A stretch of DNA of 60,497 nucleotides, taken from Salinivirgaceae bacterium (GTDB lineage Bacteria; Bacteroidota; Bacteroidia; Bacteroidales; SZUA-534). Every line of letters begins with the position of its first letter. Position 1 is the stretch's first letter. Position numbers and translations under genes: made by a program. The DNA lies in the NCBI GenBank assembly GCA_016342715.1, contig JAEINW010000005.1, positions 1 through 60,497 on the forward strand, written 5' to 3'. Shown piece by piece: positions 1 through 10,418 of the stretch. The notes under the pieces were generated by a model. That model was not told the DNA's origin, made no database searches, and worked only from the letters and a program-made list of their open reading frames with translations.

Positions 1-2
1 AA

Positions 3-107
3 AAGGCCAAAGCTATGCATTTCCTGCTATATTTAGCAGAGTGGAATCAAATAAAACTTGCTTACCGAATTAATGTGTTTTTAAATGTAAATAAATATTG
101 GCGTTAA
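3..107 (+). CDS. 3' end of a CDS truncated by the window start (unknown product)
   Basis: Open frame from the left edge (KAKAMHFLLYLAEWNQIKLAYRINVFLNVNKYWR*), ending at TAA 105-107; no start in window. Confidence 0.25.
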   Translation, partial: KAKAMHFLLYLAEWNQIKLAYRINVFLNVNKYWR

Positions 108-142
108 AAAACATTATATTGCAACTTGAATAAAAAAATAGT

Positions 143-538
143 TTGATTTTGAAAACAGCTGAGGTTAGAATTGATAAGTGGTTATGGGCTGTCCGAATTT
201 TTAAAACTCGCAGTCAGGCTGCTGAAGCATGCAAAAAGGGTAGGATTTATATTAATGACGAAGAGATAAAAGCATCGAGGGCGGTTAAGTTGCATGATAT
301 TGTAGAAGTTAAAAAGCCGCCTATTACCTATCGGTATAAAGTAAAGGAATTGTTAGCAAGAAGAGTAGGTGCTAAATTGGTCGAAAATTACATTGAAGAT
401 ATTACTCCTGAGCAGGAGATTATTAAATTTGATATGATGCGATTGAATTTGGAAGGTTATCGCGATAGAGGTGCTGGCCGTCCAACGAAAAAAGAACGTA
501 GAATTTTAGATAAATGGCAAGATGAAGGCGATGAATAA
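143..538 (+). CDS. hslR: RNA-binding S4 domain protein (Hsp15-like)
   Basis: RIDKWLWAVRIFKTRSQAAEACKKGRIYINDE S4 motif and basic C-terminus. Confidence 0.85.
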   Translation: MILKTAEVRIDKWLWAVRIFKTRSQAAEACKKGRIYINDEEIKASRAVKLHDIVEVKKPPITYRYKVKELLARRVGAKLVENYIEDITPEQEIIKFDMMRLNLEGYRDRGAGRPTKKERRILDKWQDEGDE

Positions 539-1022
539 AATTTTAGTTTCATTTCTGGTATTGTTTTTTATTCTTGGATGTGATATTGAGTCGGTGGATT
601 ATCCACCTGAGCCCTATGTTGAGTTTAAAGATGTTATTGTTGAAAATAGTGTTGATCTTTTAGATAATCCCATTAGGAATGTAAGCTTGCATTTTTATTT
701 AATTGATGGAGATGGAGATATTGGACCATTATTAGAAAATACAGAGATATATAGAAATTGTAATTGGGAATTATATTATTTCAATAATAATGAGCGAATG
801 CATGATACAATGCTTCATGATTCAATTATTTGGGTTGATATACCAAGTGCAGGTGAGTTGGGTCAAGATCAATCATTAAAAGCTGATGTTTTTATAACAA
901 TAGAATTTACAAGTGCTCCACAATCAACTTATGATACTTTTCAGTTTTCAATTCAAGTATTTGATATGGCGTTAAATGAAAGCAACATTGCTTGGTCAGA
1001 TACAATTATTTTTGTTGAATAA
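522..1022 (+). CDS. Putative lipoprotein, unknown function
   Basis: Signal peptide plus lipobox-like ILGCD; overlaps the end of the S4 gene. Confidence 0.7.
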   Translation: MKAMNKILVSFLVLFFILGCDIESVDYPPEPYVEFKDVIVENSVDLLDNPIRNVSLHFYLIDGDGDIGPLLENTEIYRNCNWELYYFNNNERMHDTMLHDSIIWVDIPSAGELGQDQSLKADVFITIEFTSAPQSTYDTFQFSIQVFDMALNESNIAWSDTIIFVE

Positions 1023-1037
1023 AATGAGTATTGTGAT

Positions 1038-1260
1038 TTGCAATACAAAAGAATTCATAAGCAATTTTTCCCATCAGGTACTTTTTTACCCATGACAAAA
1101 AAGATATTTATAATAGCAACTGGAAAAATATTGGCTTGCGAAAAAATAAGTCACGATTTTTCAATTGGCTGCATAACAAAAGCTGGTATTGACCTTGATT
1201 TAAGTATAATTAAGAACTATTCAGGGGTGAAAAATGTATTTAAACTAACTTTTAATACGA
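1038..1260 (+). pseudogene. Remnant resembling a SPASM domain of a radical SAM peptide maturase
   Basis: PSGTFLPMTKKIFIIATGKILACEKISHDFSIGCITKAGIDLDLSIIKNY resembles SPASM segments (GTC.P...L.V...GKI..CE+I...F.IG.V...G.DLD..II..Y); 5' radical SAM part and C-terminal Cys cluster are absent. Confidence 0.4.
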
Positions 1261-1262
1261 AC

Positions 1263-1291
1263 AAAAAAGCTACCCTGTTGATAGCTTTTTT
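1263..1291. terminator. Bidirectional intrinsic terminator
   Basis: AAAAAAGCTA-ccctgttga-TAGCTTTTTT hairpin with A/T tracts on both sides. Confidence 0.6.
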
Positions 1292-1665
1292 CATAATGCA
1301 AGATCATAGTCTTTTGTTAAAATATCAATTGGTATTTTAAGAACTTCATTAATTTTTCTGATCATTTCTAAAGACAATTTTCTTTTCTTTTTTAAAACCT
1401 TTGAAGTATTCCCTTTATCTCCTAGCAGATCAGCCAAATCTTTTTGAGATATATTCATATCTTCCATACTGCACATAATTGCATCAATTGGATCAAGTGG
1501 TAATACTGGAAAATGTTGTTTTTCGTAATTTTCTATTAATAATGCCAATAATTCAAATTCATCTCCACCAGGAGTATTCGGTTCAACATTATTAATTAGC
1601 TCACCAAACCTAATAAGAGCATTTTTATACTCTGTTTCAGTTTTTATGATTTTCCACGTTTTCAT
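1291..1665 (-). CDS. higA: HigA-type antitoxin, helix-turn-helix
   Basis: MNISQKDLADLLGDKGNTSKVLKKKRKLSLEMIRKINEVLKIPID HTH_XRE; directly downstream of a HigB-like toxin. Confidence 0.8.
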   Translation of the reverse strand: MKTWKIIKTETEYKNALIRFGELINNVEPNTPGGDEFELLALLIENYEKQHFPVLPLDPIDAIMCSMEDMNISQKDLADLLGDKGNTSKVLKKKRKLSLEMIRKINEVLKIPIDILTKDYDLAL

Positions 1666-1688
1666 AACTTGTAGCTTAAAACTTATAT

Positions 1689-1994
1689 TTAAATTGTTAT
1701 TGTATTCGCATCAATTGAATCATACTCTGCATGAGTTCCTATGAATCTAATCACAGCCACTTTAAAGTTGAAGTCGAATTCAACTATTAAGCGGTAATTA
1801 TTGCCTTTAATATTAAAACAAACCCTATTGTTTTTTAAAAGGCTAACTTTATAAGGACAATTAAGAACTTCATTAAAATTATTAAAATCCTGTTTTTCAA
1901 TAAATTTGTACCAGTTTCTTAGATTCTTTTCACATTCTGCATGTTTAGCAAAAAATGCTTTAAGTGTTGAATAATTGTATATTCTCATGTTCAA
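1689..1994 (-). CDS. higB: HigB-family toxin (mRNA interferase)
   Basis: NNRVCFNIKGNNYRLIVEFDFNFKVAVIRFIGTHAEYDSID, typical HigB C-terminus; operonic with higA. Confidence 0.85.
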   Translation of the reverse strand: MNMRIYNYSTLKAFFAKHAECEKNLRNWYKFIEKQDFNNFNEVLNCPYKVSLLKNNRVCFNIKGNNYRLIVEFDFNFKVAVIRFIGTHAEYDSIDANTITI

Positions 1995-2572
1995 AATATT
2001 TCCCTCTTTTTAGAGGATGCAACAAGGGATTAATTTTTCTCTTGTCTTTCATAATCACGTGATTTTAGTTTTTTGAATCTCTTTTAAGAATACTTTTATT
2101 AAAAAGACAGTACAAATATAATATAAAGTTGTCATAACGACAACCTCAATGCAATATTTCTTGAACTTATTTATTTGGGCTAATCAAACGGAGAATATTT
2201 GGCTCATTCCAGAACAAACTATTTAGGGGTAAAAAAAGTAATAAACTTCATATGTTTTTTGGATCAAGAGTTGCCGATGGAAATTTAGTTTCATAGGAAA
2301 TTAATTCTTTAGTTATATAATCAATGTGCTTTTCTAACAAGTCTGTTTTTCTGCATTCAATTTTTACATTTGGTAGCCTTTTAGCTTGTATTTACGGTTG
2401 CTATATGCTAATGATAATAAGCGTATAGCGTTACAAGGATAATAAAAATATTTTATTATCCTTACTTGAATATTTATTGTATTTATGCTAGAATGCTACA
2501 ATAAATGATACAATATGTGTTTTGTAAGTCTTTGGAATTCTGTTAGTTTTGAAATTTATCTACAAAAAGCAT

Positions 2573-2702
2573 AAAAAAGAGCTTCCTGGGAGGAAGCTCT
2601 TCACTTAATCTATAATCAGGTAGTATTTTTAGAATAATTTACCAAAAGAAAGGTTTAACAACAAACAACATTTAACAACTATTTTTAACCACGTACCTGA
2701 TT
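2573..2702 (-). ncRNA. Candidate structured small RNA with closing stem and intrinsic terminator
   Basis: On the minus strand: 9-bp long-range stem AATCAGGTA/TACCTGATT (2694-2702 with 2614-2622), then 11-bp hairpin AAGAGCTTCCT-CCC-AGGAAGCTCTT followed by a U tract (2601-2573). No convincing ORF. Confidence 0.5.
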
Positions 2703-3206
2703 AGAAAACGTTACTTATCAAAAATAATGCCAAAAATAATAAATATAAAAATTCACTTTTTCATTGTGCTATATTAAGCTAACGATTTTGACATTAGATT
2801 GTTGCAAAAAAGTCAGGTATTTTTTTATTTATTTATTTGTGGTAATATGTAGGGTGATAAAAAATTATTGATATTGACTAAACAAAAAAGTAATAAAATA
2901 AACCTTCTATTCTATAGAGTTATGGTAATATTGCTTTAATAATAAGCTATGAAATTTATATTTATTCGAGATTTGTCATTTTGCCAGTTGCTAATGACAA
3001 TTTTGGATTTATTTTTTAAAAAAGAATTATATAGCTTAGTAGATAAGTTCATATGTACAGGCGCAGCAATTATAAGGGCTTATTGTGTGTACAAATGCTG
3101 CCAAAAGCTGCGCAAGCTGACAGATTTGACCTGACAAGGTTCGAAGGTGTCAGCGTCTTTCTCACGAAATGAAATTAAGTACTTAACTACTGACTCTAAA
3201 TAATTA

Positions 3207-4331
3207 TTATAAATCATCAACAATTAAAAGAAGTGTATTTATTAATGATTCACCAAGTTTTTCTGATCTGTCTGGCGACCATCCGAAAATATGATCGGGG
3301 AGATTGTTATTTTGTTTAAATGGCATTTCCAGTGTTTGTGATAAACACTTAAATTCCTCACCTATTGCTTTGGAGCAAATGTTTAAATTTGCTGAACCTG
3401 GTTCGTTTTTTGGATAGCCTTCTATGTCCTGAAAATCAGGACTTATTTGCCTCCATGAATCAGAAAATTTGTCTGTTAGTTTTTTTAACTTTTCATTGAA
3501 TGATGGTATGCCTTCAATGCCTGATAGAAATACAAAAGGAAGACCTTCATCACCATGAATATCTAAACTAAGATCAATGCCAGTTTCTTTCATTTTATTT
3601 TTCACATGAAAAACTTCCGGGCTTTTTTCAATACTGGGATTTGCCCATTCTCTGTTCAGGTTAATTCCTGCGGCATTGGCTCTTAAATTCCCATGAAAGC
3701 TTCCGTCAATATTTATATTTGGAACTAAATAGAAAACCGCTTTATTTAATAATACGATGGAAGCTGGGTCGTCATTATCTAAAAGTCGATTGATAAAACC
3801 CTGCATAAACCATTCGGCCATTGATTCGCCTGGGTGTTGGCGTGCAATAATCCAAATTTTCTTTTTATTTGGTGAGGGTTCTCCAATAATTAATAAATCA
3901 ATGTCGCGTTGTTCAACCGTATTGCCCACGCTTGTTAAAATGCAGCGATGCGATAGTTGAGCCTGATGCACAAGATCTAAGTGGTTTTCATAGGTAAACG
4001 GAGCAAAATATGCAAAATAAACAGAATTATGTTTGGGCATTAATTCAATGGTAAGTTTTTTCCCATCAAATGATGTTGGTACCTGAAACCAAGTTAAACG
4101 ATCGTATGATGCTCTTGCGAAATAATTCTCCCATCCTTCGGGGAAAGAGGCTTCTGAAGCATTGGTGATATGAATTTTACATGGATATCCCTCAGCACCT
4201 TGTAATCTGAAATAAAACCATTGAAAATAGTCTGAGTTGGTGTCTTTTCTTATTTCAAGTTCAATATTGTTATGGGTTTCGCAGTTTTTAACGATAATGT
4301 TTCCTCCATCGAAATTTGAGCTGATTTTCAT
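3207..4331 (-). CDS. M14-family zinc carboxypeptidase (cytosolic carboxypeptidase-like)
   Basis: RQHPGESMAEWFMQGFI, NIDGSFHGNLRANAAGINLNREW, LDIHGDEGLPFVF motifs; start probably MKISSNFDGG rather than the longest ORF start. Confidence 0.85.
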   Translation of the reverse strand: MKISSNFDGGNIIVKNCETHNNIELEIRKDTNSDYFQWFYFRLQGAEGYPCKIHITNASEASFPEGWENYFARASYDRLTWFQVPTSFDGKKLTIELMPKHNSVYFAYFAPFTYENHLDLVHQAQLSHRCILTSVGNTVEQRDIDLLIIGEPSPNKKKIWIIARQHPGESMAEWFMQGFINRLLDNDDPASIVLLNKAVFYLVPNINIDGSFHGNLRANAAGINLNREWANPSIEKSPEVFHVKNKMKETGIDLSLDIHGDEGLPFVFLSGIEGIPSFNEKLKKLTDKFSDSWRQISPDFQDIEGYPKNEPGSANLNICSKAIGEEFKCLSQTLEMPFKQNNNLPDHIFGWSPDRSEKLGESLINTLLLIVDDL

Positions 4332-4362
4332 GTCTGTAAATTTTAATATCAAATTTAATAAA

Positions 4363-5517
4363 TTACAAATTAGCAAAAACAAGTTTATAATTTACAACTT
4401 TTACATTTTTATAGTAAAAATGTATAATATCTAAGAAAGAATAATTCTGCCGAGCCATCTCCATGCCACCTTCTTGCGATAATCCAACACCATGACCATA
4501 GCCACGACCTTCAATAAATAAATAATTGCCCTTGGGGATTAATGAAAACCAAGTGGAACGAAGTTTAAAATCTTCACGGATTTTTCGCAATGGAATGGTG
4601 TCGTTTTTTATTTCTAAATATTTCAATCTATTTTTTTGCAAGAAAGTTAAGCTGTCAGTATCAATACTATCAATAATAATTCCATTGTTTTCAAGATATT
4701 TATACCAATCAGATAATAAAATTGAATCTTGCCAAAAGGTATTTCTTTGATCTAAACTAAAGGGATCAGGGGTTCCTTTAAGATATGAAGTAGATGAAAG
4801 CCATACATCTTCGGAATTTAATGTTTGACCCCCAGAATTTGAGTGAAAGGCTGCAGTAATTAGTCGTTGTAAGGTGTCAATAATTACTAAATCGTTGGTG
4901 TGTTGAACTGCTTGTAAAATTAATTCATTTTTTGTGCTCACACCTTTAAATACTTGGTGATTAACATCATCACCCAGAATGTATTTTTGCTTTCCTTCGC
5001 GATTTATTATCTCCAATAAATAGGTTCTACTAATAATTGCTTGTGATTTATAGAATTCATAAGGAGCATTGGGGCCAGCTTCAGCTTCAACAACGCCAGC
5101 AAGGTAGGTGTCAATGTCGGTATAATTCAGAACGCAGAGTTCTCCATTTTGGGTGTTAATTGTGAAATTTCCATTATAATTCCGTGGTGTAAGTGCTGGG
5201 TAAGCCGATTCTACTTTGCATAAGCTATTTTTGCTAAGGCTATTAAATTTTATGGTTTTAAAAATGCCAATATGTTGATCCAAATCCCAAACACTAATAG
5301 AGTCTTTTAAAGCTGTAAAGTATATGATGTTATTTTTTTTGAGTTTGTATACTTTTCCTTGTTCAGTTAAAAATTCATATTTTCCATCAATGGGACTAAT
5401 TATCATTGTTTTAACCGAGAATTGATTAAAAATATTTACCCTTATATCCGTTGCAAAAGTTGAATTGCAAGTGATAATGAATGTAAATAGTAAAATATAA
5501 TACTTGTACTGAAACAT
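4363..5517 (-). CDS. SpoIID/LytB domain-containing protein
   Basis: YLAGVVEAEAG...YKSQAIISRTYLL...AAFHSNSGGQT...GRGYGHGVGLSQEGGMEMA hallmark motifs. Confidence 0.88.
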   Translation of the reverse strand: MFQYKYYILLFTFIITCNSTFATDIRVNIFNQFSVKTMIISPIDGKYEFLTEQGKVYKLKKNNIIYFTALKDSISVWDLDQHIGIFKTIKFNSLSKNSLCKVESAYPALTPRNYNGNFTINTQNGELCVLNYTDIDTYLAGVVEAEAGPNAPYEFYKSQAIISRTYLLEIINREGKQKYILGDDVNHQVFKGVSTKNELILQAVQHTNDLVIIDTLQRLITAAFHSNSGGQTLNSEDVWLSSTSYLKGTPDPFSLDQRNTFWQDSILLSDWYKYLENNGIIIDSIDTDSLTFLQKNRLKYLEIKNDTIPLRKIREDFKLRSTWFSLIPKGNYLFIEGRGYGHGVGLSQEGGMEMARQNYSFLDIIHFYYKNVKVVNYKLVFANL

Positions 5518-5551
5518 GAATCAAAATTTGTGCGAAAGTAGGCTTTTTATT

Positions 5552-6679
5552 CTAATTTGTTATATCTTCAAATATACCTTTTGCTGCTTTGTCTGAGGCA
5601 CCGGGTGATCCCATAATATTTTGCAATTCGGCATAATTTGTCAACATTTTGTTTCTATAAGTTGAATTTTCAAGCAGCATTTTTAGCTCTTTAACTAAAT
5701 ACTCTTTTTTAAAGGTGCTTTGAGTTAATTCTTTAACAGCTTCAAACTCGAGTATTAAATTAACAAGTGAAAGCCATTTTACTTTAAGTATGCTTCGTCC
5801 TATTTTATATAGGAAATTCCCAATGTTGGTATGGTAACAAACTATTTGAGGAAGGTTTAAAAGTGCGGTTTCTAAAGTTGCAGTTCCTGAGGTTACTAAT
5901 GCGGCTTTGCTTTGTTTTAATAATTGATAGGTTTGATCGTAAAGTACTGGTATGTTATGTTCTCCAATAAATTCCTTGTAATATTCATCATCAATTGCAG
6001 GAGCACCACCGCATATAAACTGATGATTTGGAAAAAAATGACTCACTTCAATCATTACTGGAAGCATTAATTTAATTTCTTGTTTTCTGCTACCAGGTAA
6101 AAGAGCAACTATGGGTTTTGAATCTAATTTATTTTCTGAAGTGAATTGTTCAAAACTTTTTACGTCATCTTTTTGTGAATGAATTTCATCATTTATTGGG
6201 TTACCAACATAGTTTACATCAAAATCGTATTTTTTATAAAATTCAGTTTCGAAGGGAAGTATGGTAAACATTTTATCCACAAACTTTTTGATTTTGTGTA
6301 CTCTATTCGTTTTCCATGCCCAAATTTTTGGTGATATATAGTAATGCACCCGAATGCCTTTTGATTTTGCAAATTCAGCAATTTTCAAATTGAATCCGGC
6401 ATAATCAATTAGAATTAATACATCGGGATTGTATTTTTCGACATCCGATTTGCAGAAATTTATATTTTTTGCAATGGTGCGAATATTCATAAGCACTTTT
6501 ATAAAACCCATAAAAGCTAATTCTCTAATATGTTTTACTGGTTCGCCTCCATATTGTGACATGTTATCGCCACCCCAGAATCGAAACTCGGCATTTTTAT
6601 CGACAGTAGTCAACGATTTCATTAGATTTCCACCATGTAAATCGCCACTCGCTTCGCCAGCAATTATATAATACTTCAT
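5552..6679 (-). CDS. lpxB: Lipid-A-disaccharide synthase
   Basis: MKYYIIAGEASGDLHGGNL, YISPKIWAWK, LLPGSRKQEI, SGTATLETAL. Confidence 0.95.
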   Translation of the reverse strand: MKYYIIAGEASGDLHGGNLMKSLTTVDKNAEFRFWGGDNMSQYGGEPVKHIRELAFMGFIKVLMNIRTIAKNINFCKSDVEKYNPDVLILIDYAGFNLKIAEFAKSKGIRVHYYISPKIWAWKTNRVHKIKKFVDKMFTILPFETEFYKKYDFDVNYVGNPINDEIHSQKDDVKSFEQFTSENKLDSKPIVALLPGSRKQEIKLMLPVMIEVSHFFPNHQFICGGAPAIDDEYYKEFIGEHNIPVLYDQTYQLLKQSKAALVTSGTATLETALLNLPQIVCYHTNIGNFLYKIGRSILKVKWLSLVNLILEFEAVKELTQSTFKKEYLVKELKMLLENSTYRNKMLTNYAELQNIMGSPGASDKAAKGIFEDITN

Positions 6680-6691
6680 AGTATTTAAAAT

Positions 6692-6988
6692 TTACGACAT
6701 GTAAAGGATTAGAACAAGGATTCCGTAAAACATTGTTGAAAGCAGGGCTCCGCGTGCTTGATTTAGCTTATCTTGTTTGCTCCAAAGAAAGAACAAACCT
6801 GCGCCCGGCATTAAACTTAGCGAAACAATTTTGTACAAGAGACCTATGTTTTGAAAGTGATGTAAGCATTGCATAAATGAATCGTATTTTGAACTTGAGT
6901 ACAAAACAAATCCAAAAACTATTAGAGCAGGAATAATTAATCCGGCAATTACACCGATTGAAACTATATCTTTTTTATTTGTTGCCAT
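6692..6988 (-). CDS. Small membrane protein, unknown
   Basis: Three predicted hydrophobic segments; abuts surE. Confidence 0.65.
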   Translation of the reverse strand: MATNKKDIVSIGVIAGLIIPALIVFGFVLYSSSKYDSFMQCLHHFQNIGLLYKIVSLSLMPGAGLFFLWSKQDKLNQARGALLSTMFYGILVLILYMS

Positions 6989-7770
6989 TATTTGATGGAA
7001 TTTAGGTTTGTAATTTTATCTAAGCTATCAAAATCAGTAAAATCATTTCTAACAGGAACAATGCTTGCAAAATTGTTTGCAAGTGCCCATTCATCAGTGT
7101 CAGTAGCTCCATTTTCATGATTGTTAAAACTCCCGGTTAACCAATAATAGGTTCCATTATGCGGATCTATTCGTTTTTCATATTCCTCTTTCCAAACTCC
7201 ACGAGCTTGTCGGCAAACTTTAACTCCTTTAAAATCATCTTCGGAAACTACCGGAAAGTTAACGTTTAAGCAAGTGTATTTAGGTAAGCCATTTGCTAAG
7301 ACTTTTTTAAAGATCGATTCGCCATGTTTTTTTGCCACGCTAAAATCGGCATTCATGCTATGTGAACATAAGGAATAACCAATAGATGGAATTTCATTTA
7401 AGCTTCCTTCAATGGCGCCACCCATAGTTCCTGAATAAATCACACTAATTGATGAATTTGATCCGTGATTTATTCCAGAGACTAAAATATCCGGTCTTCT
7501 ATCTAATAGTTGATTTAATGCAATTTTCACGCAATCAACCGGAGTTCCATTTACTTTGAATATTTCTACACCTTCTTCACTTTCAAGTTTTGTTACTCGT
7601 AAAGGAAATTTTATGGTTATGGCATGCGACATTCCAGATACACCTTGTTCTGGGGCAACTACAACAACATCGCCATAGGGTTTAACCATATCAATAAGTA
7701 CTTTGAGCCCTGGAGCAAAGTAGCCATCGTCGTTGGTGATTAGTATTAGAGGTCGTTTGTTTGTTTCCAA
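6988..7770 (-). CDS. surE: 5'/3'-nucleotidase SurE
   Basis: LITNDDGYFAPGLKVL, VAPEQGVSGMSHAIT, VSGINHGSNSS. Confidence 0.95.
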   Translation of the reverse strand: METNKRPLILITNDDGYFAPGLKVLIDMVKPYGDVVVVAPEQGVSGMSHAITIKFPLRVTKLESEEGVEIFKVNGTPVDCVKIALNQLLDRRPDILVSGINHGSNSSISVIYSGTMGGAIEGSLNEIPSIGYSLCSHSMNADFSVAKKHGESIFKKVLANGLPKYTCLNVNFPVVSEDDFKGVKVCRQARGVWKEEYEKRIDPHNGTYYWLTGSFNNHENGATDTDEWALANNFASIVPVRNDFTDFDSLDKITNLNSIK

Positions 7771-7964
7771 TTTCGTAATTTTTATTGCAAATATAGTTTG
7801 ATAAATTATGAATACTAAAATTTGTTCAAATTACTGAGCATATTTATTAAGGAAAATTCAATGTAAATTGTTAAAAGATGTGTAAATACCCTCATACATT
7901 ACCATGCGAATTTTAAAAAAAAACTTACTTTTGTTGCTTGTTTTAAATATAATATAAACATCGT

Positions 7965-10415
7965 ATGAAGATTTCTTATAATTGGCTTAAGCAGTACATT
8001 GATATAAATATAGAAGTTGAAAAATTGTCTGAGATTTTAACAGCTATTGGACTAGAGGTAGGTGGTATTGAAGAGTTTCAGTCAATTAAAGGTGGATTGG
8101 AAGGTTTGGTAATTGGAGAGGTGAAAACATGTACAGCCCATCCAAACTCCGATCATTTGAGCTTAACTACTGTCGATTTAGGAAATGGTGAGACAACACC
8201 TATTGTTTGTGGGGCACCCAATGTGGCAGCCGGACAAAAGGTTGTGGTTGCAACTGTTGGTACAACACTTTATAGTGAAAATGATTCTTTTGTTATCAAG
8301 AAATCGAAAATTCGTGGTGAGGAATCATTGGGAATGATATGTGCAGAAGATGAAATTGGCGTTGGAGCCTCTCACGATGGCATTATGGTTTTGCCTGAGG
8401 ATGCAAAAGTTGGAACTCCGGCAAAAGAGTATTTCAATATTGAAAACGACACGGTTATTGAAATTGATTTAACTCCCAATAGAATTGATGGAGGTTCGCA
8501 TATTGGTGTTGCTCGCGATGTGATGGCTTATTTAAAGCAAACTCAAGAAATTAGTTATTTAATGCCATCTGTTGAAAGTTTTACCGTACACAATACCGAT
8601 TTGGAGATTCCAGTTGAAGTTGAAAATACTAAAGCTTGTCCAAGATATGCTGGGGTTACTTTATCAGGATTAAAAGTTGAAGAATCGCCAGAATGGTTAA
8701 AAAATAGATTGAACGCTATTGGTTTAAAACCAATAAATAACATAGTAGACATTACCAACTTTGTTTTACAAGAGGTTGGGCAACCCTTGCATGCTTTTGA
8801 TGCTGCCAAAATAAAAGGGGGAAAAGTTGTTGTTAAAACAATGGCTAAAAATTCACTATTTACAACTCTCGACGAAGAAGAAAGAAAGCTTCATGAAGAT
8901 GATTTGATGATATGCAATGCCGAAGAAGGAATGTGTATTGCCGGTGTTTTTGGTGGTAGTGAATCAGGAGTTACTGAAAAAACAACTAGTGTGTTTTTAG
9001 AAAGTGCTTGTTTTAATCCGGTTTACGTTCGTAAAACGGCACGTCGTCAGGGTTTAAATACCGATGCTAGTTTCCGCTTTGAGCGTGGTGTTGATCCAAA
9101 TATTACCATATATGCTTTGAAAAGAGCAGCCATGTTAATGTGTGAAATTGCAGGGGCTAAAGTAAGTTCAAATATTGTTGATGTTTATCCTGAGCCTGTA
9201 GCCGATTTTGAAGTAGAGCTTCGTTATTCTCAGGTGAAAAGACTTATTGGTGAAGAAATACCGAAAGATAAAATAAAAAATATTCTTGAAGCGCTGGAAA
9301 TTAAAATTGTAAAAGAGGATGATGAAAAGCTTCTCTTACTTGTGCCACCTTATCGTGTAGATGTTCAAAGAGAATGCGATGTAATTGAAGAAATTTTAAG
9401 AATATATGGTTACAATACTGTAGCAATTTACGATCATGTAAATTCTACCTTAGCCTATGCTCCAAAACCCGACCCAAATGTTTTAAAGGAGTTAATTGCC
9501 AATCAGTTAAGTGGTGTTGGTTTTAATGAGATGATGGCGAATTCATTAACAAAAGTTGATTATTATGAAGGCTTAGAAACTTATAAAAAGGAGAATGTAG
9601 TTAATATTTTTAATCCCTTGAGTCAGGATTTGAATGGCATGCGCCAGACCTTATTGTTTGGAGCATTAGAAGCTGTTTCATTTAATAGTAATCGTCAAAA
9701 TGCAGATCTTAAATTATTTGAATTTGGCAATTGCTATTTTTACAATGGAAAAGAGCAAAACGAAAATCCCTTAAAAAAGTATTCTCAATCGGAAAAACTT
9801 TCAGTAGTTGTTTCAGGGAATCGTTCGGCTGAATCGTGGATGCAAAAGACTGAGCCAGTTAGTTTTTATTATATTAAATCCGTTGTTGAAACTGTTTTTG
9901 AAAAAATGGGGGTGAACCTGCAAAAAACAAAAACTGAAGCTATATCAAATGAATTATTTAGCGAGGGGCTAACTTTTGAATACAATAATAATTCGATTGG
10001 TAAAATTGGATCAGTTCATAAAAAAATACGAAAGGGATTTGAGATAAAGCAAGATGTTTATTTTGCTGAGCTAAATTGGGATGCACTTTTGAAAATAGCA
10101 AAAAAACATAAAGTTGAATATGCCGAAATCTCCAAATTCCCTGAAGTAAGGCGAGATTTATCACTTTTGTTGGATGCAAAAATTTCCTTTGATGAACTAA
10201 GAAACGAAGCTTTTTCGGTTGAAAGAAAACTTTTAAAAAATGTTTCATTATTTGATGTTTACGAAGGAGATAAAATTGGAGAAGGTAAAAAATCGTACGC
10301 TTTGAGTTTTGTTTTACAGGATGAAAATAAAACATTGAACGATAAACAGATTGATAAAATTATGAATAATATGATTAGAACATTTGATCAAAAATTTGGG
10401 GCAAAAATTAGATAG
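7965..10415 (+). CDS. pheT: Phenylalanyl-tRNA synthetase beta subunit
   Basis: N-terminal tRNA-binding domain, B3/B4 region, RRDLSLLLD and C-terminal FDX-ACB domain. Confidence 0.97.
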   Translation: MKISYNWLKQYIDINIEVEKLSEILTAIGLEVGGIEEFQSIKGGLEGLVIGEVKTCTAHPNSDHLSLTTVDLGNGETTPIVCGAPNVAAGQKVVVATVGTTLYSENDSFVIKKSKIRGEESLGMICAEDEIGVGASHDGIMVLPEDAKVGTPAKEYFNIENDTVIEIDLTPNRIDGGSHIGVARDVMAYLKQTQEISYLMPSVESFTVHNTDLEIPVEVENTKACPRYAGVTLSGLKVEESPEWLKNRLNAIGLKPINNIVDITNFVLQEVGQPLHAFDAAKIKGGKVVVKTMAKNSLFTTLDEEERKLHEDDLMICNAEEGMCIAGVFGGSESGVTEKTTSVFLESACFNPVYVRKTARRQGLNTDASFRFERGVDPNITIYALKRAAMLMCEIAGAKVSSNIVDVYPEPVADFEVELRYSQVKRLIGEEIPKDKIKNILEALEIKIVKEDDEKLLLLVPPYRVDVQRECDVIEEILRIYGYNTVAIYDHVNSTLAYAPKPDPNVLKELIANQLSGVGFNEMMANSLTKVDYYEGLETYKKENVVNIFNPLSQDLNGMRQTLLFGALEAVSFNSNRQNADLKLFEFGNCYFYNGKEQNENPLKKYSQSEKLSVVVSGNRSAESWMQKTEPVSFYYIKSVVETVFEKMGVNLQKTKTEAISNELFSEGLTFEYNNNSIGKIGSVHKKIRKGFEIKQDVYFAELNWDALLKIAKKHKVEYAEISKFPEVRRDLSLLLDAKISFDELRNEAFSVERKLLKNVSLFDVYEGDKIGEGKKSYALSFVLQDENKTLNDKQIDKIMNNMIRTFDQKFGAKIR

Positions 10416-10418
10416 TTA

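Noticed and set aside
2949-3134. 61-aa ORF
   Set aside because: No recognisable domain or signal; overlaps intergenic repeat-like sequence.
3128-3153. tRNA-like GGTTCGAA motif
   Set aside because: No acceptor, D or anticodon arms; the motif lies in a CTGACA...TGTCAG hairpin better explained as a diverged ACCTGACAGGT-type repeat.
9958-10335. 125-aa antisense ORF in pheT
   Set aside because: Antisense to a conserved pheT C-terminus.
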